Below the pieces are notes generated by a model. That model was not told the origin of the DNA. It made no database searches and saw only the letters and a list, made by a program, of their open reading frames with translations. Made by a program: the position numbers and the translations under genes. From assembly GCA_032158295.1 (NCBI GenBank), contig CM063249.1:6091195-6155194 (forward strand): 64,000 bases of DNA. Reading direction: 5' to 3'. This document shows positions 36,770 to 48,500 of the stretch, piece by piece (the first letter of the stretch is position 1; every line of letters starts with the position of its first letter). This DNA is from Pycnopodia helianthoides. Lineage: Eukaryota > Echinodermata > Asteroidea > Forcipulatida > Asteriidae.

Positions 36770-36900
36770 GCCATTTTGAGGTAATGGTGGACACATCACT
36801 GGGGCATTATTAGGTTTGGGTAAATTTGCCTGTCTACTTACATGTAGCACCCAAACCAAACAATGCACTCCTATGGTGTCCGCCATACCTCGAAAAGGCT
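36770..36900. mobile_element. 131-bp foldback element
   Basis: The left half (AGCCATTTTGAGGTAATGGT...) and right half (...CGCCATACCTCGAAAAGGCT) are inverted copies over about 45 bases. The pairing includes GGTGGACAC / GTGTCCGCC and GGTTTGGG / CCCAAACC. It sits only 43 bp from the family D element. Confidence 0.8.
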
Positions 36901-38171
36901 AATTGATCTAGTTTTGTATGAGGTTTTAAAGAAAAGTTTAACAATTGAACTAGGCTTTTCCACACGCTTGTCTTCTTAGACTAATATAAGTTGTTGTCTT
37001 AAGAAATGTCTTAGAACGATGAAATGGATGATTTTTCTCGGGTGAATATTACACAAAAACGTGCCGGAAGTAGCGAAAATGTTGGGCGTGCAGGCAGATG
37101 CGCATGCGTGTGTGACGCAGTGACTTTATACACAATGGTTATTTATTTTTCGTTTCTTCTTAATTTGGTATTGAATTCTTACAGGTTTACTATAGGCAGT
37201 TATCTTCCAGGAAGGGGTGTTTAGCTAAACATTGTGAATAAGAGTCGTCATCGTTTATTGCTCTGTATGATATGTGATGTTGAATTACAGTGAATTCAAT
37301 TCAGAATTGATTTTTTCATTTCCATCTTGCCGAGTCCCGATTTACTAAGTGCTATGCCCTCGCTAGAATTATCTTAAGCTCCACCTCTAAGCAAATTGTG
37401 ATTCATCGAATCAAACGTCGTCATTCTACGGACTTGGTCTCTCCGGCCTTCTATACCGGAGGATGATGGTACCACCGAGCCGCAGCGCTAACGGGCAGGC
37501 AGGTGTCCGGCGCGCCCCGGCGACCAGTCACCGAGCCCCGGAGCCCCCGTTTTTTTTCCCGCAAATTGACGGGAAGGGGGAGTTTGTGTCCAGGAAGTTG
37601 TTTTGCTAGGAATGATTTCATCCCTTAGGATTAAATGCTGTACTGTTTATTTCAAGGAATTGGTTTCTATTGCATTAAGCTGAGTTTGGTTTTTTGGAAC
37701 GTTGGGTAAATCATTTCTGACTTTCTTTCGACATTTCTCTGTAGCATATTTAAGTTATATCAAGGTGATTGTGACATCTAGGGATTGCTTTCTAGGCTAA
37801 TTGAGTCTCCTTAATATTTACTTAACTCTCTTCTTTGGAGGAACACCTTTCTGTCCATTAAGGTCGATGGCTGTGATACGGAGAAAGATATAATAAACCG
37901 ATTTAAGCGTCTATAATCAGTAACTGATATAAAAATTATGTCAATATTAAACCGTATCATCCAAGAATCATCAACATGTGGAAGACATTTTGAGAACAAA
38001 ACACAATCATGATTGGTAAGTATCGTTCTGTTTTTTATTATACAATCTGAAAGTGCACAGTGATTATTATTTCACACTGCCAATCATCCAGTGAAATGTT
38101 ACCGTCTGAAATAATAATAAAGAACTAGAAACAGTATTTGAAGTCCTCGCGAATAATTGTCCTGTATAACT
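36901..38171. other. Intergenic, nothing firm
   Basis: A GC-rich block at 37430-37560 contains a short hairpin (CTCCGG...CCGGAG) and GGTACCACCGAGCC. I could not assign it to a repeat family. The rest is AT-rich. Confidence 0.45.
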
Positions 38172-38290
38172 CCTGAAGACAACCAGAGCATACTGATTGA
38201 AACGTTGAGTTGTTGCACAACTAAGGCCTTTTTTAGAACCACCACAACTCATAAAAGAGATTTACATGTCGTGGTGTTACCGTAAATCTT
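38172..38290 (+). mobile_element. Penelope-like repeat with hammerhead-like motif, copy 3
   Basis: CTGAAGACAACCAGAGCATA then CTGATTGAAACGTTGAG, and about 60 bp later CGTGGTGTTACCGTAAATC. It is collinear with the copies at 21042 and 31999. The stem ACCAG/CTGAT has one mismatch. Confidence 0.55.
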
Positions 38291-38340
38291 ACTAGATATG
38301 CTTTATGAATTACTTGTTTTCATATTTATGTTTACCTCAT

Positions 38341-38450
38341 TTTGACTCTGCTAGGGTCGAAACGTCAGGCCACTAACTAATTTTTTGCATTTATACTACA
38401 GGTCCTTTTGGTTGGTAAGCAGTTTGCAACAGCTAATTCTAATTTCTCAT
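38341..38450 (+). mobile_element. Penelope-like repeat, type 2, copy 3
   Basis: TTTGACTCTGCTAGGGTCGA, then AACGTCAGGCCACTAAC, then CAGGTCCTTTTGGTTGGTAA and GCAACAGCTAATTCTA. It follows the type 1 copy by about 50 bp, so the two types may be parts of one larger element or a nested pair. Confidence 0.65.
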
Positions 38451-38549
38451 TTTGACATAATACAATTAATTAATTCGTTAGTGCACTCAAGTGTTTTAGA
38501 TGATTAGTGTGTATTTTCTTTGTGGTTAGTGTAAAACATGTTAGTGTCA

Positions 38550-38952
38550 TTAAAGAGAATGTATACATTTGGTTTTTGGAACCGTTAGATTGCTTTAATC
38601 CTTTATAAATGTAGATATGATATACAATAAAACTATTCGGTGAACATATCATTTCAAAAGGCGGTTGCATTTTTGAGATATCGCCGAAAATCTCGGAGCG
38701 GTTATGTCCACGCAGGAAGAATAATCCGCAATTGGAATACACAATCTGAGGAACGTTTCTGACAGAAACGCTTCCCAGATTCAATTTTTGTCTGATAAAA
38801 ACTTCCATTTTTTTTTCTACAACCACATTACTCCGAATTGAAATGATTCTCAAAATGCTTTATACAATCGAAAGTTGCTGTACTTCTAACCAAGTAAGTT
38901 TGTATTGCCATTGAGTTTAAGAGTGATTACCAATCGTGTACCTTCCCTTTAA
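38550..38952. mobile_element. Family B TTAA element (403 bp)
   Basis: The left end TTAAAGAGAATGTATACATT and right end CGTGTACCTTCCCTTTAA are imperfect inverted repeats, with TTAA at both edges. Near the right end TGATTACCAATCG corresponds to the TTGGTAAT block of families C and D. The longest frame inside (127 codons, minus) is element sequence, not a gene. Its right TTAA is also the left TTAA of family A copy 10. Confidence 0.82.
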
Positions 38953-39318
38953 AGGAACATTACATAATTGGTCACAGATCACAGATTTACATAAAACTTA
39001 CACGGTCTAATGATGATGATAGTAGAAAACATCCCCTGATATATTTCTGTCTGAAATGCCATATTTGATGAGAAAATGAATAAACTAATTTTCAGATTGG
39101 AGTTTATCGCTCAGTGAGCGTTTTATTCATTCGTTTAACCTATATGATTTCATGCAAATGTGTAATCGGTTTTTCACTATTTTCTCGTGACCCAGATGGC
39201 CGATCGATCTCAAACTTCTACAGGTTTGTCAGTTTATGTATATGGTGGATTACATAAAGTGCTTACACGGCCAGCAACTGTTTTGTTAGCAAAACCCAAT
39301 TCTGTAATGTTCCTTTAA
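38949..39318 (+). mobile_element. Family A TTAA element, copy 10 (short deletion)
   Basis: 370 bp, TTAA at both edges. About 30 bp that normally follow the left repeat (the AAAACTTGTAAAATATAC part) are missing. It abuts the family B element with a single shared TTAA. Confidence 0.93.
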
Positions 39319-42244
39319 ATGACACTGCATGGTCACTTATTCCTAAACTGAAAATATCGTAATACGGGAAAGCTTGCCGTTAGTGTTTACGTACAAACAT
39401 GATAACCGCTCCAGCAGGACGGGGGAATTTGTGTAATGTGATCACTATAACAACGACGGGTCGTTGTGGCAGGGCTTTCTTGAAGGTCCACCCCCCCACA
39501 CCCCCCCCCCCCCTTTTATCAAGAGAGCGTCTTCTTTTAATCAACATTCAAAACAGCGTTGGTTCTCTATTGGATGCTTTATTCAGCTAACACAGTGGTT
39601 TGGACTTTATACAATGGATGTATGTCTCTGCGTTACACACATCTTCCTCTATAGATATATTATACTCCGGCCAACCACAGACCACTCGCCTGCATCTGGG
39701 AGGTAAACCCATTCCGGAATCTTCCATTGTGTCATCTAAAACAACACTAATTCACTACATAGGGGTGTTCAGCTACTTAACCCCACTTTGTGCCCTTACA
39801 ACAACACAGCCCTCCCATTGAAAGCAGCAGTCAAAGATGGTTACCTTTGAAGAAACCACGGCTCAACTCGTCCATTCAAACCACTAGTTGAATACTAGAC
39901 AAGACACATCCCCCTACTCCAACCCCTAGATAAGCCGCTTTACGGAGTATCGATATAATAACTTCACCAAAGTGGACCTTTCAGTGTACAATTTGGGGAC
40001 AAAGGTGTTTACGATCGGATTGCTCTGGCTATTGGACGTCGGTCTCAACCGCCCTTTCAAGGCTTTCCTCCGGAGGGAAATTCCTGTGGACTCGGTCCAT
40101 TCTTTGTAGAGTCGATGAATAGAAAGAGAAGGTTTCAGATCACTTGGGGGAAACTCCTGCCTCCCTCGGTGTCTTGGGACTGCCTTATTTTCGGGAGAAG
40201 TGAGTTTTGAAAATGGAGAATCATTAGTGTGTGATTAGAAAGCGTTTAGGGTGTTGTGGTGGGCGATTTAAAGCAGTGTCATCGCATGGGATTTGAGTCT
40301 GCCAGATCAAGTTAGCTGAAATGTCGAAGTTTGGAAAGACAGCTCATCTAGCTAAAGCAACCCCCTCCCCGAGGGCTAGCCCAGGCACAACCCATCCTAT
40401 CATGTCATTATGATGGCGATCGTTCCTGTTGGATTTTTCTATTGTTGGAGTTGCTTTGTCAAGGCTTGGTAAATGAAGAGCGTAAAACTGCATTCTCGTA
40501 GAGCTTATCTCTGATGTGCACAAAATCTCTGTGCACAAAATAAGTCAGTTTTGAATGGAGGGGAATGTTGTAGAGTTTATAGGAACTAGATGTCAGTGGG
40601 TTGACACGTGTTATTTATTTTGCACCAATTTCATTCTGCTATGGTCTGTCCATGCTTCTTGGCCGATATATTTTAATTGTATAACTTAATCATATCATTA
40701 TAATAACGATAGTTTAGTTATAAGGAGAAAAAAAAAAACATTTTGTGAAAGTGGGGTTTTCTTTCAAATAAAATCATCAAACCCGAAAGTTGAAACGAAA
40801 GGGAAGTGAATGGTTAAAACAGTTTCTTGATTAATGGAGTCCATTCCAACCCATCCGTCCCTACGGCGGTATCAATAAACCATCAAGGCAAAGCAACGGG
40901 TTCGACACGACCGCTGTAAAATTCTTCCTTACATTTGGGCTACAGATCCGTCTGAGGTGAGATTTTATTTTATTGGGTTCTTTTTAAAGTTGTTATTTAT
41001 TTCGAATTTTAGACAGCCTGGGGTGATTTGATTTATGTATTTATTTATTTAAGATTGATAACTATGGGTGTTTTTAATGGGATAATTGATAGAATGAAAG
41101 AAGGTACTTGAACGTATTTATCTCAGTTCTGGAATTGAAATTTTAAAGTGGGCGTAGAATAATCTAGTTTCCAAAACGCCTAAAGGCTTAAGTAGTGCAA
41201 CATCAGGTGTACGAGCGACAACATGTTTACAAAACAAAAATTGTTGCTTCTGGCTCTGTTGTTTCCACCAGAAAGCTGACTTCCTAGAAAGAAAGAAGAA
41301 GAAAAAACTAACTCCCCCCGGGGGCTTGGGGGAGCCGAATGTACCCCCTCCACTGTGTTATACCAGCATCTGTAGCAGCAATATCACCACACACAGGATG
41401 CCGATTTCTATAACATCCCAGTCTACTTAATCCGTTAAAAAGCCTCTTGGTTCCCTATTCAATATCCATCCACTATTGAACAGAAAATGTGGTCTTGTGG
41501 TCCCCAAGATCAATTGGAAAGCTGTGCAATTGATTCAGGGTTGTAGACGCACACAGGGTTTTGTAGATCAAAGACACCGATCACGAGCAAACTTGACCAA
41601 GCACACTTACCGGGTGAGTCCCATCATGTCTTTTTTAGTGATGACGTTATCTTGGTCGTACCCACTTACCACCTTGTCTATCGGGCCAATAAAGGTGTCA
41701 ATAGAAGAGCTGGATACCTTTACCGCAAACGCACAAACACTGATGGGGCTTAATTGAATTATAAGAGGTACTCATGAAGTCTGACTTGAACCAGATCAGA
41801 TGAGATTATCCCAAACTTTGTAGCTTCATCACGGAGGGGGAACACCCCCCCCCCACCACCACCACCACAATGAATACACCCGTACAAATACGTTGAAGGA
41901 AACGCCCCTTTTTGTCTTTGTGTACAAATTGAATTAGTGGTGCAGTTGTTACTAGTTGTTCTAATATCAATGTTTCAAGTTGGTGCTTAGAGTGACTGTC
42001 TGTAACTCTAGTCTTATCGGTCCCAGGGTTTCTTGTGAGTTTGAACTAAATCATGATCGATCTCCGCAGGATTCGGTGCTGAAATGAACTCTTTAATCAG
42101 TGGATTTACTTGAATAGTCGTTACTGTGATTTCTAGCACTGTTCTTTGATTTGAAGCAGACGTCACCTTCACTTGTTTGAAAATGTGAATAAGGGGGGCA
42201 CCCCGAGCTAAGATGTTGACAAAATAGGGAGACCGCCAGCATAG
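39319..42244. other. Intergenic, nothing firm
   Basis: Long non-repetitive stretch with a C homopolymer near 39500 and GC-richer patches at 39820-40120 and 41300-41400. No exon-like frame has recognisable content. Because it lies upstream of the LIM-homeobox gene and is free of elements, it could hold distal regulatory DNA; this is inference only. Confidence 0.45.
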
Positions 42245-42395
42245 GGCTAGATAGCTCAGTTTGTAGAGCGCCGGTACGTTAATCCGGAGATCGTTGGTTC
42301 AAATCCCGCTCTAGTCAATTTTGTCTTTGTTCAACCCCAAACCATTTGAAATTTACCCAGTCAGTTTCCCTTGTGGTTCATTACTCGACAAAATG
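42245..42395 (+). mobile_element. tRNA-derived SINE (Asn-like head)
   Basis: 42245-42317 folds as a tRNA: the seven-base acceptor stem GGCTAGA/TCTAGTC pairs (one G-T), the D-arm is GCTC/GAGC, and a B-box GGTTCAAATCC is present. The anticodon loop reads ACGTTAA, which would give GTT (Asn). However, position 33 is C instead of the nearly universal T and the T-stem is mismatched. The body TTTGTCTTTGTTCAACCCC...ACCCAGTCAGTTTCC follows and matches 12216-12290, so this is a SINE, not a functional tRNA gene. Confidence 0.8.
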
Positions 42396-43612
42396 TGAAT
42401 GAGGCAGAAATCTCGAAACATATTCATCTGTTATAGGCCCCCTATTGAACACGTATTGTGTATATTAATTATTATGGGGGCCTCCAGGCCTATCGGAACT
42501 TTAAAATGATATTTAAGAATCAAATAAATCGAAATTATCTTCCTAGACATAACTTAATTAACCACCACAGGCACTTGTAATGAACAAATACGATCCATAC
42601 ACGTGATGCATTGTTATATTCTGACAACGAATAATTTATTTGTCTGAGCAATGCAGCGGTTGCACCTGACACACGCCCTCAATGTATCAACATTGTCAGT
42701 TAAAATAATATACTCATAATTTCCATTCGTTTGTCGCGTCCGTTTCCACCCAAGCATCGCGTGCAGTGGAATCAGAAATAAATCAAACAGTTCGTGTCTT
42801 TCTTTTTTATAAATACTCATCGATATAAAAGAAGTAACATGTGTATTACTCATTACCAGCATTTTTGCTCTGTTTCAAGTTGAATAAAACACCATGTCGA
42901 CAAAATTATATTATGTAAATGATTTAGGGTTTAGTTGGCGTCAGTTTCTGCAATTATAAAAATACGTCAATAAAAAAGGCATAATTCACTTTATGGATGT
43001 GAAAACGTGCAACTTGCGGGTTAAGCTCGTAGTATGTATGTTTGATTGGCGTTTTAACGCAAGGGTTCTTTAAGATATGATATTTGGCTCTTTGAAGAAA
43101 GTTGGGAATTCTTTTTGGATTTAGTACATGGGCTGACGATCCGATGTGCTTAGGCTTTCGGGGAATTGATCGGGCTATATTTAATAAAAATTATTTACAG
43201 ATTTACATTCAGTAAAGTGGGATGACGTTTGTTCTATGCAGGCAGGGGTGAGACAGCTGGATACGTTCCAGAGTTGGTTCGTTCCATCTTCGATAGAAGC
43301 GGTTCGGTTCTAATTTTAGAAAAGGATCTTTCAAGAATAGACTGTTGGAACCAAACGAAGACGGTGGGGTTTATTGTTGGTGCTGCTCAGTTTTTAAAAA
43401 ACAATAACCTCTTACCATGAAACTGTACGTCAGATGTGGACGAGTACACCCGTCGCTTTGTAACAAACAAGTGCCAGAAAGCACCGAAGCTAAGACAATA
43501 ACACTTCGTACCACCTTGGTAAAAAAAAATATGTAATACAATAATCTACTGCATTAATATAATAACCCAGTTTCATCCGGGTATGCCTGAAGTCACAAAA
43601 TACAGGTTTGGC
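42396..43612. other. Intergenic, nothing recognised
   Basis: AT-rich unique sequence. No exon or RNA gene was recognised. Confidence 0.5.
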
Positions 43613-43696
43613 GTTGTTGTTGTTGTTGTTGTTGTGGGGTTTTGTTTGTGTGTGTGTGTTTTTTTTTGTGTGTGTGTGGTTTTTTTGGGGGGGGGG
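43613..43696 (+). repeat. Compound GTT/GT/T/G microsatellite
   Basis: (GTT) about 8, then (GT) runs separated by T and G homopolymers, ending with a run of nine or ten G. The + strand here contains almost no A or C. Confidence 0.95.
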
Positions 43697-43879
43697 TCTT
43701 CCAAGTAAAAGATAATGCCTTTAATGGCCAATAAATGTCCATTCTATTCAGCACTTAGAGATATGACAGAGTAATTGTAGGCCTATTGGTTAGTTTTAAA
43801 AAAAAAAAATGATAATAATAATTCGATGTTATTCTGATATAATGGTTGAGTGTCACATCTGAAAATCGCTTGAATTGTT

Positions 43880-44110
43880 ATCTAAAGACACATACGTAAT
43901 GTGCATGTACATGATGTATACTAAGACACATATGTAAGTAATGATGTATACAAGACATAATATGTACATGATGTACTTATACAGCATCCTCCGTAACGCT
44001 TCGTCTGTAGAGAGTGCCGTGCGAAGAAGCCCGACACTTGCACATGTACATGTACAGTACATGTACTGCGGTGATTGCCCTGTCACATGTACAGTGCATG
44101 GCTCAGTGAC
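43880..44110. repeat. Palindrome-rich ACATGTAC tract
   Basis: Repeated ACATGTAC, GTATAC and ACATATGT palindromes, including CACATGTACATGTACAGTAC followed by ATGTAC. The 193-codon minus-strand frame over this region is built from these repeats and is not a credible protein. Confidence 0.7.
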
Positions 44111-44155
44111 AAATATTATCCAGCACTTTCCATGAAAGGAGGTGGAGTCCAGCAT

Positions 44156-44260
44156 CTGATTGGCTACATGTCTTCTGTGTAGAACACGGGCCGAAACCGC
44201 ACGGCCGTCAGACGGCGTCCTTAATTGGCTGCTTCTCCCTTCACACACTCCGTGACGTAA
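44156..44260 (+). promoter_or_regulatory. Candidate proximal promoter region of Lhx1/5
   Basis: Two inverted CCAAT boxes (CTGATTGGCT at 44156-44165 and TTAATTGGCT at 44221-44230) lie 65 bp apart. A CRE-like TGACGTAA is at 44253-44260, and the block between them is CpG-rich. It lies about 1.1 kb upstream of the Lhx1/5 start codon on the same strand. The transcription start is not identifiable from sequence, so the link to Lhx1/5 is inference. Confidence 0.35.
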
Positions 44261-45394
44261 ACTGACATTCATAAGTTCGCTCAGCTGCGACCCAAGTGTT
44301 GTGAAAAAATAAAATAATAGGCAAGCCAAGCGAATGGAGGATATATGGTAGCTGCACAAAACTATTGACTTCACAGTGGGTTTTTGACGTAATGTAGTGT
44401 ACGTACCGTCTGGAGTCACTTGACACGGGTGCAAGATACTATACGGTACTTGTTTCCAGTTGGTTGCTTGACACAGTAGTCACTGGTGTGTTGACTACCG
44501 CTGCATTTTTGTGGTCTTTTTTTCCTGGGCTCTTCTGTAGTAACACGGGTCCATTTTCGTGTGAGCTTTTATCGACACCAGTCCACAAGCAGATTCCTTT
44601 TCTAAGCCACACAGATTTCATGTCTGTGGAACGTGGGCCCAAATAAACACACGCACGTGTCTAAACAAATGATTGCTTGATTTACAACTTTGGTGGAAAT
44701 TACTGTAAATTATTGGAGAGAAGAGTTCGGGTACTTGTGCAAAGTCACGTGTGCATGTCTACACGTTTTTTTAAAAACAAAATCATATATTTTGAAGAAG
44801 TATCCCAACCCAATCGTAGATGAACTTTGGACTTGAAGTTGCGCCGAGACTTGAATAATCTTAAGACCTCCCTTCCTAGGAGAAATGAAGCACAGGAGTG
44901 CTTAGTGGAAATCATATTGAAAACCCGAGTCGCTGAGGGAAGTAAGGTGTGCATAGACGGCCATAACCCCAGCATCGTTCAACAACACAATGTGTATTGT
45001 TCAACGGAATAGAGTCAACTAACTCGTCGGTGTTGTAAACACCAACCACACCGCCCGAACCACGCGGGGCACAAGGCGAACTGTATGCTCTGGAATGTCA
45101 AGCGTCTGAAGTGTGACAGTTTAGTTGCGTAGAATCGAAGTTCTTTGCTACTCTAATCATTCTCAGTTGCGATATCCTGCGACTCGTCCACCGAATACCG
45201 AATCTGGTGTATGTTTTTTGTTTTATTCCTCGCCAGTTTTGAGAGAGCCACCCACTGCCACAGCAGGTCACGGTGTGACTATACTTGAACGCCGCCGTAC
45301 GCCGTACCATTGTGCCCGTCGACGGGCGAGAGACCACCGTGCTTTGACCACGGCTCCACCGGCACAAACGTCGCGCAGCACGGTCGCCGTCAGC
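44261..45394 (+). other. Upstream region / presumed 5' UTR of Lhx1/5
   Basis: GC and CpG rise toward 45394, as expected of a 5' UTR. From 45125 the frame of the Lhx1/5 exon is open for 90 codons before the accepted ATG, starting at a non-ATG codon and rich in Arg, Pro and Thr. I treat it as UTR because the family start Met-Val-x-Cys-Ala-Gly-Cys is conserved. Confidence 0.45.
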
Positions 45395-45567
45395 ATGGTG
45401 CAGATGTGCGCCGGCTGCAAGGGGCCTATCCTTGACAGATTTCTCCTTAATGTGCTGGACAGACCATGGCACGTCAAGTGCGTACATTGCTGTGAATGCA
45501 AGTCTAGACTGTCGGAGAAATGTTTCTCAAGAGAAGGGAAACTCTTCTGCAAAGCTGATTTCTTTCG
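45395..45567 (+). CDS. lhx1/5: LIM-homeodomain transcription factor Lhx1/5, exon 1 (first LIM domain)
   Basis: Encodes residues 1-57 and two bases of codon 58. LIM domains bind two zinc ions and mediate contacts with cofactors such as Ldb/Chip; the protein acts in the nucleus as a developmental regulator. The zinc ligands of the first LIM domain are all visible: C5, C8, H26, C29, then C32, C35, C52, D55. [20 protein letters not shown] closely matches the Lhx1/Lhx5 family, and one Lhx1/5 gene is expected in echinoderms. The start ATG at 45395 has a favourable context (A at -3, G at +4) and gives the family N-terminus MVxxCAGC. The exon ends at TTTCG before a strong GTAAGT donor. Gene identity is based on protein recognition, not a search. 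Confidence 0.95.
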
Positions 45568-48500
45568 GTAAGTTCCCGGAACGTGTTCCCCAAACTCAAA
45601 CCGAAACTTGCCTTACATTAAATCCATATCCATTCGGATCGTCCCATCATTACCTCATACCAAAAGACAGTTACAAAATGGCTAGTGTTTCCAAAAAAAG
45701 GTTGGCTTTGAAAATAGGCATATACAAAACATATTGATTTATCTTTTGCAAACGTCATTTTAATTTTCAATTTGTATGCATACTATTAATAATAGCTTGA
45801 AATGCTAGTTTATTACAAATTGACTACATGTATTTGCAAGTCATGGGTATTTGCATTTGTGGACTGGTATTAGTCGAGCAATTGTTTAAAAATGTGTAGA
45901 TGGCACAAAACACCGACTCAGATCGCCACTTTTGCACACAAAAAAATAATATTATTTGATGTGTAAAATTGAAGAATATTTTGTTAAAATTAATTAAAAA
46001 TTGGCGTTCAGATTTTGCCCTGTTTTCCAATTCACGTGCACAGATAAGTATTTCACCACGAGTAATCTATATTAATAAACACGTGTATCATTTGGCATAA
46101 CGGGTCTTCACTGCTGTGAGAGACTAAACTTATAAACCCAGTGAATTAACTCGCGTCTTATCTTACCTCTATTTTTTATTTCACATTTTGTTGTTATGTA
46201 ACTCGAGACAGATGCAAACTTTCGGTATACATTTCCAGAGCCCAGTGGGGAAAGAAGGATTAAAGCAATGCAAAAAAAAAAAAAAGCTCACTTTCTTTAA
46301 ACGAAATCTAATACACAAAGTCACTCACTCAAAAAACAATTTCAACTACTTAAAATTCGAGATGTTTTCAGAGGTTTAATTTAATTGATGTAGTTTGTTG
46401 TTGTGGATGAGATGGAACGGATGCAATGTACATGTTTTGAGTGAAAAACTCCGATATGTCTACTTGTTGGCCATAATGATACATCCAAGATATTGATCTT
46501 CACCAAATTCAACAACGGTAATCGCAGCCACAGTTGTTGTTTCTAGGAATATCACACACTGTGTAATGTAATCATCAGGGCACTGTGATTTTACTTTGAA
46601 ACTATCGTGCGAAGATTTCGTTGATGTGTAAATTATTCTTTAAAAGATGAAACATCAGTAAAAAAAAAAACATCAGTGAAAAGTATAAGAACTCTCCTCG
46701 TACAGATGACCTGCTCATTCTGCTCATCATTAGTTGATGTTTAAAAACGAAACCGCTCAACTTCAAAACAATTCTGCGAAAATTATGTAAGTGATGAAAA
46801 CATTGTCTCTCTACAGCAAAAATTGTGAGACTGCAAAACCATAGAGCAGGGGTAAAAACTGCTGGCGTCATTGTTGTTGTTTATGTTGGGGGGGGGTCTC
46901 ACTCGCTCGGTAGGATGGATCTCATAGCCGGACCTAACTGCCGAGATAATTTGTCCCCAAAACCATTGCTTTCAATAAATACAATTGAACTTTGTAAACT
47001 TTCCTTTAAAATACTTCTGTTACCCTCTGATAGTATTTCATTGTCATTCAATGAGATGAACCCTTTTTTTTATTTGTAGTTATGACAAATGATTACCTGA
47101 TAGAAATATTGGAGAAGAAAAGTAATCCAAAGATGACACTGAAGAGGCATTTTCTCCTAAACGTAACCAGACGGGATTAATATATAAAATAAGAACATTA
47201 TATAATACAACAAGAAGGAAATTTTAGTGTGCACTTCATTTATCATCTGCCAAGACTGCAGTTGCTCGAGTTGATCAACTGTCTTTACAAACTAGCATTA
47301 TTGCTAGTTGATGAACAGGAAACACTACAAACTTCATCAACCCAGAGAATATAAATCTAATGAGTACAACAAATTAAAAAATAAAACTTTAACTGGACCC
47401 TTAAGTTGGTTTATTTGACACCGTATCTAGTCGAAAGCACAGCTCACTTTCTTATGAGCAACAACTCAAAATTGAGCTGATTAAAACAACGGCACATGCC
47501 CAGTAGGCCTAATTACGAGCAAATTCTGGGATAAGGCTTAATCTCTGAAAGGTACATTCAGATCAAAGATGCTAAGAAGATTATACTCTTGTTCAGAGCT
47601 CCCAGTGGGTATTCTCTTGATGTAATTGATATGTAATCACTGGAGGTACTTAAAGCAATTCGATTAGGATGAATTCGCTTGCGGTACCAGTACCGTCTAA
47701 TGAGCGAATATACCAAGCCTTTTTTATAGAGTCTGTGTTTGATTGGATCAAATGATGGCAAAGTACGCGTTAAATTAATCAAACTACACATCTATCAAGA
47801 TTTGGAACGCGGTTCAGTTATTTAACAGTAGGTTTTGTGTTTTCTATATTATTTATACGCAAATAATTGTCTTGCTAGGGGCAATAAACAAGTTCGCTTG
47901 CTAAAAACCCTGAGAATTATGTCTGCTTTCATCGTTGAAAACAAAAATTCAGTTGAGTTAAACAAGCTTCCCTCTGAAACCTAAAAGGTCGCTTTACTAT
48001 TAATTATTTTTTTGGCCAAGTTGTGAAAACCCGTTTGTCATTTGAATTTCCACCGGCTTATTTTGTCTACTCTCTAAATATGGCTGTTGTCAAAGAAACA
48101 AGTCATTTACAATCCATTCCGGACAGAATTCCTTACCAAGTGTAAATCTTTCCTTTTTGGAGGTTTTTTTTATTGATTTTTTTGAGACTCTACACACCGC
48201 GACCATGTCTTTTAAAACTTTGACGAGCAGTCCTTGTGTACAGCATATGAGAGTGTATATAGTCAATTTGAATTCCGTCAATTTAGAGAGAGACTGGTTT
48301 CGTGTGGGTGAACACAATGATGGTCCAAGTAGTCAACGACTGTCCGCTGTTGTCAACATATCTTTTATTCATTATTTTAATTACCAGTATTGAATTTGGA
48401 ATCCCAAACATTGTGTGCGCATTGTCTGCGTTCATGTGGGAAAATGCAGTATGAAGCAAAGTTATGCTCGGGGCGGAATCTCAATGTGTTGAACGTATTA

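Noticed and set aside
38470..38853. 127-codon minus-strand frame as a gene
   Set aside because: It lies almost entirely within the family B TTAA element.
42245..42317. Functional tRNA-Asn gene
   Set aside because: C33 and a mismatched T-stem, plus an attached body shared with another copy, indicate a SINE.
43853..44434. 193-codon minus-strand frame, the longest but one in the window
   Set aside because: Much of it is made of ACATGTAC and TATAC repeats giving Tyr/Met/Ile/Cys-rich sequence, and it overlaps the putative Lhx1/5 promoter region.
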